64,000 nucleotides of DNA from assembly GCA_024224155.1 (NCBI GenBank), contig JAAENP010000311.1, forward strand, positions 36,019 to 100,018, read 5' to 3'. The notes under the pieces were generated by a model. The model was given only the letters and a program-made list of their open reading frames with translations. It did no database searches and was not told the DNA's origin. This stretch comes from a bacterium (GTDB lineage: Bacteria; Acidobacteriota; Thermoanaerobaculia; Multivoradales; JAHEKO01). Position 1 is the first letter of the stretch. Each line of letters starts with the position of its first letter. Of the stretch, positions 59,432-64,000 are shown piece by piece. Position numbers and translations under genes: made by a program.

Positions 59432-59668
59432 CTAGTCCGTGTCGAGCTTTTCGAGCCGGGTCACCAGACGCTGGACACGGCGCTTCACTTCCGCTCGCTC
59501 CTTGACGAGCCCCTCCGAGCTCTCGGAACTCCTGGAATTCTCGAGGTCGGCACTCGCCTTTTCGAGCTTCTTGACCCGCGCGGCGAGAACCCGGTTCTTC
59601 CGGCGCAACTCGGTCAGCTCACCGAGTAGCCGTTCGGCCTGCTTTTCCAGCTCTTTCATCGAGTCCAT
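59432..59668 (-). CDS. Small coiled-coil protein after pheT, ZapB-like
   Basis: A 78-residue protein that is nearly all coiled coil, with heptads in KQAERLLGELTELRRKNRVL, AARVKKLEKASADL and VKRRVQRLVTRLEKL. GGGAGG precedes the ATG. In many bacteria pheT is followed by a small coiled-coil gene and zapA. By size and context this could be a ZapB-like division factor. No zapA is present: the next thing downstream is a terminator. The assignment is from context and composition only. Confidence 0.7.
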   Translation of the reverse strand: MDSMKELEKQAERLLGELTELRRKNRVLAARVKKLEKASADLENSRSSESSEGLVKERAEVKRRVQRLVTRLEKLDTD

Positions 59669-59693
59669 CGGACCTCCCTACCTTCCGGTCGGC

Positions 59694-61757
59694 TCAAGGT
59701 CGGCTCGAGTCGAAGCCGAACTTCTTCCCGAGTCCCTCGGTCATCCGCGTGTGATATCGATTGACTTCATCCTGGGTCATGGACCGGTCGGCGGCGTTGT
59801 AGCGAAAGGCGATCGTCGTGTTGACCGCTCCTTCCGGAACGCCTTCGCCCTGGTACCTGTCGATCATCTCGAAACTCGCGAGCGTCGCCGGCGCGAGCTC
59901 CCGAATCGCGGCGGCGATCGAGCGCCATGGCGTGGCCACCGCGTGCGTCAGGGTCAGATCCACGGACACTCCCGGATGCCGCGACGGCACCGAAACCTCG
60001 TCGACGGCAGCACGATCCAGAGACTCGATCTCGATCTCTCCGGCAAAAAGGGGTACCGGACTATCGGGCTCCTCGACACGGCCCAAATAGCCAACCCGCC
60101 GGCGGCTCTCCGAGCCCGAGGAGAGAACGACTTTTGCGCTTGTGCCGGCTACGAAACCCGCTAGCTCGCGAGGCTCGAACTCCAGCTTCGCTCCCCGCTC
60201 GCGACCCAGATCCTCGAATATCCCCTTCAAGTCGAAGAGATCCTGGGTGACGCCACGCCGCCAGGGACTGCCCAGCGTGCCGCCCATCACAATGCCCAAA
60301 GCATCCACCTCGGCTCCCGTTCCCGGAAACACGTGCCCGAACTCGAACAGCCTCACAGCCTGCGCCTCGCGGCGCAGGTTGAAGAGAGCGCCCTCGACGA
60401 GATTCGGCAGAAGCGACCGTCTCAGGTACGCGTACTGCTCCGAAAGGGCATTGGCGACCTCCAGCGGCGGTCCCTCTACCAGATTCTCGAATCGCCCATC
60501 GGCTGAAGCCGCGCCGAACGAGTAGGTCACGGTCTCCGCCAGACCGGTGGCGGCCAGGAATCCACGCAGCTTTTCGCGTCGGCGATGGGAGCGCCCCGAA
60601 CCGCGATCCGGTCCGCCAATGGCCGGTAGCGTCGATGGAATCACATCGAGGCCCCGCATCCGGAGCACCTCTTCGTAGAAGTACGCCGGATACACCCGGC
60701 CCGAGGAATCCGTCTCGAAGTCGTGACGCCGCCAAGACGGCACCTGGACTGTCCACGCCGGCTCATCGCTCTCGAGCGGCTGCAGCGTGAAACCGAGCCG
60801 CTCCAGCCTCTCGACGGCGAAGCTCTCTTCGATTCCGACGCCCGAGAACGTGCACAGGTCGGCGAGCGATAGCGTTCCTTCGAGCGGCTCGGTCACCGTT
60901 GCGCGGACGTCGATCGCGTCCGGATCGATCTCCGCCCCGCTCAGACCCTGAATCAGGGCCGCGGCTCGCAGCGCCGCCTCCAGGCAACCTTCAAAATCGG
61001 CGCCGCGCTCGAAACGATGGCTGGCATCGGTATGAAGGCCGAGCTTCTTGGCACCGTTTCGAACCCGGGTCGGTTTGAAATAGGCGCTTTCGATCAACAC
61101 GTTGGCCGTGGATTCGGTGACTTCGCTATCGAAGCCTCCCATGATGCCCGCGAGTGCCACGGCTCCTTCCGCGTCCGCGATTACCAAGACCTCGGGGTCG
61201 AGCTCGCGCTTCTCCTCGTCCAGCGTCGTCAGCACCTCGCCGTCGCGCGCAGACCTGACGATGATGCGTTCACCGCGCAGCTTGTCGGCATCGAAGGCAT
61301 GAAGCGGCTGCCCGTACTCCCACAACACGAAGTTGGTCACGTCGACAACGTTGTTGATCGAGCGAACTCCCACCGCCTCGAGCCTGCTCTTCAGCCAGTC
61401 CGGGCTGGCTCCGACTCGAACGCCACGCAAGACCACGCCCACATAGCGCGGGCAGCCGTCTCCGTCCTCGATCGCGATCGAGCCCCAGCTGTTCGACTCG
61501 ATCTTCACCGATCCGGGCACGGGAGCTTCAGGAGCCTTCACCGGCGTTCCGAAGACCGCGCTCACCTCGCGCGCGAGGCCGAGATGACTCATGCAATCAG
61601 GTCGGTTGCTGGTGACGTCGACGTCGAAGTAGATGTCGTCGCCGGCGGTCGTGCTGCCCTCGACGGCAAGGCCGGCTCCGGTCAGGCCCTCGGCCAGAGC
61701 TTCGAAAGTGTCCGGAAGCTCGATGTATTGAGAGAGCCAGTTGCGGGAAAACTGCAT
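59694..61757 (-). CDS. pheT: Phenylalanine-tRNA ligase beta subunit, short form
   Basis: A 687-residue PheT. The N-terminus MQFSRNWLSQYIEL runs directly into IYFDVDVTSNRPDCMSHLGL; the ~110-residue OB-fold tRNA-binding insertion of the long form (about 795 residues) is absent. The B3/B4 editing module (SINNVVDVTNFVLWEYGQPL, LHAFDADKL), the B5 domain and the C-terminal anticodon-binding FDX-ACB domain (SRHPGVSVDLTLTHAVATPW) are present. It pairs with PheS as an alpha2-beta2 enzyme charging tRNA-Phe. The gene follows pheS by 23 bases. Confidence 0.96.
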   Translation of the reverse strand: MQFSRNWLSQYIELPDTFEALAEGLTGAGLAVEGSTTAGDDIYFDVDVTSNRPDCMSHLGLAREVSAVFGTPVKAPEAPVPGSVKIESNSWGSIAIEDGDGCPRYVGVVLRGVRVGASPDWLKSRLEAVGVRSINNVVDVTNFVLWEYGQPLHAFDADKLRGERIIVRSARDGEVLTTLDEEKRELDPEVLVIADAEGAVALAGIMGGFDSEVTESTANVLIESAYFKPTRVRNGAKKLGLHTDASHRFERGADFEGCLEAALRAAALIQGLSGAEIDPDAIDVRATVTEPLEGTLSLADLCTFSGVGIEESFAVERLERLGFTLQPLESDEPAWTVQVPSWRRHDFETDSSGRVYPAYFYEEVLRMRGLDVIPSTLPAIGGPDRGSGRSHRRREKLRGFLAATGLAETVTYSFGAASADGRFENLVEGPPLEVANALSEQYAYLRRSLLPNLVEGALFNLRREAQAVRLFEFGHVFPGTGAEVDALGIVMGGTLGSPWRRGVTQDLFDLKGIFEDLGRERGAKLEFEPRELAGFVAGTSAKVVLSSGSESRRRVGYLGRVEEPDSPVPLFAGEIEIESLDRAAVDEVSVPSRHPGVSVDLTLTHAVATPWRSIAAAIRELAPATLASFEMIDRYQGEGVPEGAVNTTIAFRYNAADRSMTQDEVNRYHTRMTEGLGKKFGFDSSRP

Positions 61758-61780
61758 GGTCAGACCGACTTTCTCACCGG

Positions 61781-62815
61781 CTACCCTCTCACCTGGCGCA
61801 GCAAGCGTTCATCGCTGTCGAAAAGGAGCCGGATATTGGGTATCCCGAAACGAATCATGGCGACCCTGTCAATGCCCAGGCCGAAGGCGAAACCGGTGTA
61901 GATAGCTGGATCGATGCCGCAATGCTGAAGAACTCGCGGATTGACCATGCCCGATCCGAGAATCTCCATCCAGCCGGTGTCCGAGCACACACGACAGCCC
62001 TTGCCCGAGCAGAACGGACACGTGATGTCGACCTCGGCCGAAGGCTCGGTGAACGGGAAGTAGCTGGGCCGCAAGCGCACACCGGTCTCTGGCGAGAACA
62101 GGCGATGCAAGAACGCTTCGAGCGTACCTTTGAGATCACCGAAGGTGATGCCGCGGCCGACCGCCAGACCCTCGACCTGATGGAACATTGGGGAATGGGT
62201 CAAATCATTGTCTTTCCGATAGACCCGACCCGGACAGATGATCCGGATTGGCGGCTCGCGATCGAGCATCGTTCGAATCTGCACCGGTGAGGTGTGAGTG
62301 CGCAGCAGGCGACCGTCCTCGAGAAAGAACGTGTCCTGCTCTTCGCGGGCCGGATGATCTTCGGGAAAGTTGAGCGCCTCGAAGTTGTGAAAATCGTCCT
62401 CGACCTCGGGCCCTTCGGCGACGCTATAGCCGAGTCCGGCGAAGATCTCCACGATCTCGCGTACAACCAAGCTCACTGGATGGGCCGTGCCGACCATCGG
62501 CGGTCGGCCAGGAAGCGTGACATCGACCGCAGCCGATTGCTGAGAAGCCGCCTTCTCCTGGGCGGCGAGCTCGGCATCGAGCTCTTCCAGCCGCGTTTCG
62601 ACCGTGGTCTTGAGCCGGTTGACGGCCTGCCCGAAGGTCTTTCGCTTCTCGGGTGCAAGGCCGCCCAGCTCGGAGAGCAGGCCGCGAACGATCCCGCGCT
62701 TGCGACCGAGCCACTTCAGCCGCAGCTCTTCCCACGAGGTCCGATCGGTTACCGCGGAGGCCTCGCGCTCGAAGTCCTCGAGACGCTGCGCGAGATCGGA
62801 CGGGTCGTTGGGCAC
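61781..62815 (-). CDS. pheS: Phenylalanine-tRNA ligase alpha subunit
   Basis: A 344-residue PheS carrying the class II catalytic core. The N-terminal coiled coil runs to ~90. Motif 2 is IRIICPGRVYRKDNDLTHSP; motif 3 is FAFGLGIDRVAMIRFGIPNI. The cysteine cluster CPFCSGKGCRVC is usual for this family. GTG 62815 is chosen because GGAGG lies five bases upstream; GTG 62833 is in frame but lacks one. It begins 22 bases after rplT ends, and the order rpmI-rplT-pheS-pheT is the classical one. Confidence 0.96.
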   Translation of the reverse strand: MPNDPSDLAQRLEDFEREASAVTDRTSWEELRLKWLGRKRGIVRGLLSELGGLAPEKRKTFGQAVNRLKTTVETRLEELDAELAAQEKAASQQSAAVDVTLPGRPPMVGTAHPVSLVVREIVEIFAGLGYSVAEGPEVEDDFHNFEALNFPEDHPAREEQDTFFLEDGRLLRTHTSPVQIRTMLDREPPIRIICPGRVYRKDNDLTHSPMFHQVEGLAVGRGITFGDLKGTLEAFLHRLFSPETGVRLRPSYFPFTEPSAEVDITCPFCSGKGCRVCSDTGWMEILGSGMVNPRVLQHCGIDPAIYTGFAFGLGIDRVAMIRFGIPNIRLLFDSDERLLRQVRG

Positions 62816-62820
62816 CGCAA

Positions 62821-62825
62821 CCTCC
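62821..62825 (-). promoter_or_regulatory. Shine-Dalgarno that fixes the pheS start
   Basis: GGAGG on the minus strand, five bases before GTG 62815. The alternative GTG at 62833 has no such site. Confidence 0.7.
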
Positions 62826-62837
62826 GCGGTCACCGAC

Positions 62838-63212
62838 TCAGCCAGCCGCCGCGGCGCTTTCGAGCGTCTGCTTGGCGAGGTTCGCGTAGTCGGAGAAGGC
62901 CTGCGGGTCGCGCACGGCCAGGTCGGCCAGCATCTTGCGGTTGATCTCACAGCCCGCCTTGTTGAGGCCGTCGATCAACCGGTTGTAGGAAAGGCCGTTG
63001 ATGCGGGCGGCGGCGTTGATGTGGACGATCCACAGGCCACGAAAATTGCGCTTCTTCAGACGGCGATCCCGGTAGGCGAACTGGCGAGAGCGATCGACTG
63101 CCTGTTTCGCGACACGATAGGCCCGCGATTTGGTGCCGTAGTATCCCTTGGCCGCCTTCAGCACCTTCTTTCGGCGCTGGGTCTTCTTGTTACCGCGTTT
63201 TACTCGAGACAT
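62838..63212 (-). CDS. rplT: 50S ribosomal protein L20
   Basis: A 124-residue L20, with the basic N-terminal helix ([20 protein letters not shown]) that threads 23S rRNA and the conserved [21 protein letters not shown]20 is needed for early 50S assembly and in several bacteria represses its own operon. It lies 134 bases after rpmI; a hairpin in that gap may be regulatory. Confidence 0.98.
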   Translation of the reverse strand: MSRVKRGNKKTQRRKKVLKAAKGYYGTKSRAYRVAKQAVDRSRQFAYRDRRLKKRNFRGLWIVHINAAARINGLSYNRLIDGLNKAGCEINRKMLADLAVRDPQAFSDYANLAKQTLESAAAAG

Positions 63213-63262
63213 CTTGAACCTCGTTTCCTTCTGGCGCTCGCATTGGATTCGAGCTGGTAAGT

Positions 63263-63293
63263 CACCGAGCCGTTCACTTCAAGTCGCTCGGTG
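63263..63293 (-). other. Hairpin in the rpmI-rplT gap
   Basis: CACCGAGC and GCTCGGTG form an 8 bp stem with a 15-base loop about 50 bases before rplT. The gap is unusually long for these genes. L20 binds structured leader RNA in other bacteria; a match to its rRNA target was not established. Confidence 0.4.
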
Positions 63294-63346
63294 CGGACCG
63301 CCGGACAGGTTCGTTCCGGACGGGTCTCTTTGGGTAGGTTACCTCC

Positions 63347-63541
63347 CTAGCCGTGCAACATCTCTTTGACGTTGCGCGCTGTCTTACCGGTAGTGACCGT
63401 CTGCTGGCGAAGTTGGCGCTTCCGCTTGGAGGTCTTCTTGGTCAGGATATGGGAGTGCATCGACTGCTGACGGACGAGTTTGCCGCCAGCCGAGATCTTG
63501 AAGCGCTTTGCGGCGCCCCGATGGGTCTTTTGCTTTGGCAC
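63347..63541 (-). CDS. rpmI: 50S ribosomal protein L35
   Basis: A 64-residue L35 beginning with a [23 protein letters not shown], then [14 protein letters not shown]. It is a small basic protein of the large subunit. AAGGAG lies seven bases before GTG 63541 and decides the start; the frame remains open far upstream without homology. infC, which usually precedes rpmI, is not in the remaining 459 bases. Confidence 0.96.
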   Translation of the reverse strand: MPKQKTHRGAAKRFKISAGGKLVRQQSMHSHILTKKTSKRKRQLRQQTVTTGKTARNVKEMLHG

Positions 63542-63610
63542 TGGTTGACTCCTTGACAGGCTCGGCCACGGCTCGGAACCGCGGCCGGAGCCGCGAAGTG
63601 TAGCACGCTC

Positions 63611-63635
63611 GGGGCAACCTTTCCTAGATGTCCCC
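63611..63635. repeat. REP-like hairpin, copy 3 (decayed)
   Basis: GGGGCA and TGTCCCC are remnants of the same stem as copy 2, with the TTCCT loop and the following CTCCCGA preserved. Three of the ten stem pairs are broken. Confidence 0.55.
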
Positions 63636-63810
63636 TCCCGATCCGAGTCCGCGCTTCGGCGCCGCCCAAAAGGCCGTTGCAGCAGTCGATCCCCGTGTCG
63701 ACCGGCTCTGAGGTTGGTGCGCCGATTGAGTCGCAACGGTGGGTCCCTCCGCGAGCGCGGAGAGGCTCGCTCCGAGCCCCACGCGCCGCTCCTTCAGCCG
63801 CGCGTCGGCG

Positions 63811-63971
63811 CCGATCGGCAAGGCAGCCGGGCGGGGGCCGCCTCGGGCTTCTCAGCCTGCGCTGGTCGGGCCCTCGCCTGCGCGCCGCTGCGCGCAAACA
63901 GACAGTGGCCTTCGTGCCGGATTGCCGAGCGCTTGCGGCGAGCCCCCCGCCCGGCTGCCTTGCCGAATCGG
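63811..63971 (-). repeat. Repeat family 1, copy C
   Basis: Inverted relative to copies A and B, 161 bp. Arms at 63811-63837 and 63944-63971 are inverted repeats that differ only by one inserted base. Compared with copy B the arms differ at three places, and each change is present on both arms. The inner blocks (CTCGCCGCAAGCGCTCGGCA, GGCGCGCAGGCGAGGGCC, GAGAAGCCCGAGGCGG) are conserved. Confidence 0.9.
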
Positions 63972-64000
63972 CTTATCCTCAACACGTACCGATGCGAAAA

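Larger units (their letters stand above)
63542..64000. other. Intergenic region of at least 459 bp upstream of rpmI
   Basis: No credible gene. It contains the rpmI Shine-Dalgarno (63549-63554), a decayed REP-like hairpin (63611-63635), a CTCCGC/GCGGAG hairpin (63747-63762) and a full copy of repeat family 1 (63811-63971). The rpmI promoter was not recognised. Confidence 0.65.

Noticed and set aside
61055..61080. Another TTCGAACCCGGG string resembling a tRNA arm
   Set aside because: It lies inside pheT coding sequence and no cloverleaf can be built.
63624..63985. Short minus-strand frames upstream of rpmI, possibly the end of infC
   Set aside because: None contains the IF3 C-terminal sequence; they cover repeat family 1 and a decayed REP hairpin.
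1..64000. CRISPR array, prophage, insertion sequence or restriction-defence island
   Set aside because: There are no regularly spaced repeats, no cas, integrase, transposase, phage structural or nuclease-defence genes; the repeats present are dispersed singles.

Overview
This 64 kb window is GC-rich bacterial chromosome with dense, mostly single-copy genes on both strands. There are no rRNA or tRNA genes, no CRISPR array, no transposase and no phage genes. Several traits point to Acidobacteriota, possibly a Thermoanaerobaculia-like lineage. They include a large von Willebrand protein with the acidobacterial VWFA-related architecture, a CRTAC1/ASPIC protein paired with a multiheme cytochrome-TPR protein, PilZ and FHA signalling fusions, many lipoproteins, and frequent GTG/TTG starts. 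The assignment is an inference from gene content; no marker gene was placed phylogenetically.

Layout. 1-2.7 kb: the 5' part of an ArsR regulator with a perfect palindromic operator, a GNAT protein and two metallo-beta-lactamase-fold proteins. 2.8-9.4 kb: a translationally coupled tetR-NodT-MFP-RND efflux operon whose TetR operator fills its promoter spacer. 9.5-12.4 kb: thyA-folA, a peroxiredoxin and a leucine/valine-type dehydrogenase. 12.5-17.6 kb: a secreted phosphatase-superfamily lipoprotein, a COG4324-type aminopeptidase, an M14 peptidase and an FHA-EAL c-di-GMP phosphodiesterase. 17.7-20.2 kb: an ArsR-methyltransferase regulator in operon with ahcY. 20.9-24.7 kb: a minus-strand operon of an RluA-type pseudouridine synthase (broken by an in-frame TAG), hslO, a GGR-type flavoprotein and an NTF2-like protein. 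24.9-32.9 kb: DUF2911, sixA divergent from ppk1, a secreted metalloprotease, an aspartoacylase-like protein, a GT87-like membrane protein and a nitrilase-superfamily protein. 33.2-41.5 kb: a 2053-residue alpha-2-macroglobulin with thioester, a PaaI thioesterase and a PilZ-TM-NTF2 protein. 41.7-49 kb: a secreted beta-rich lipoprotein, a 7Fe-type ferredoxin, and the CRTAC1/multiheme cytochrome pair. 49.2-59.3 kb: a DUF5715-LysM peptidase, a small charge-segregated protein, an NPP-type phosphodiesterase, serC-M23-TerB, the VWA protein, DUF937 and BON-LysM. 59.4-63.5 kb: a coiled-coil protein and pheT-pheS-rplT-rpmI.

The least explained material is intergenic. Three full copies (near 20.7, 33.1 and 63.9 kb) of a ~160 bp element carry ~27 bp terminal inverted arms. 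The two arms of each copy agree with each other even where copies differ, a covariation-like signature of a base-paired RNA or DNA structure. A solo arm sits at 24.9 kb beside a second repeat family (about 74 bp, also at 20.4 kb). A third family of REP-like hairpins (GGGGACAC...GTGTCCCC) occurs at 24.7, 59.3 and 63.6 kb.

The second recurring theme is initiation. About a dozen genes without a clear Shine-Dalgarno have a TANNNT-like -10 hexamer 6-9 bases before the start codon, which suggests widespread leaderless or near-leaderless mRNAs.
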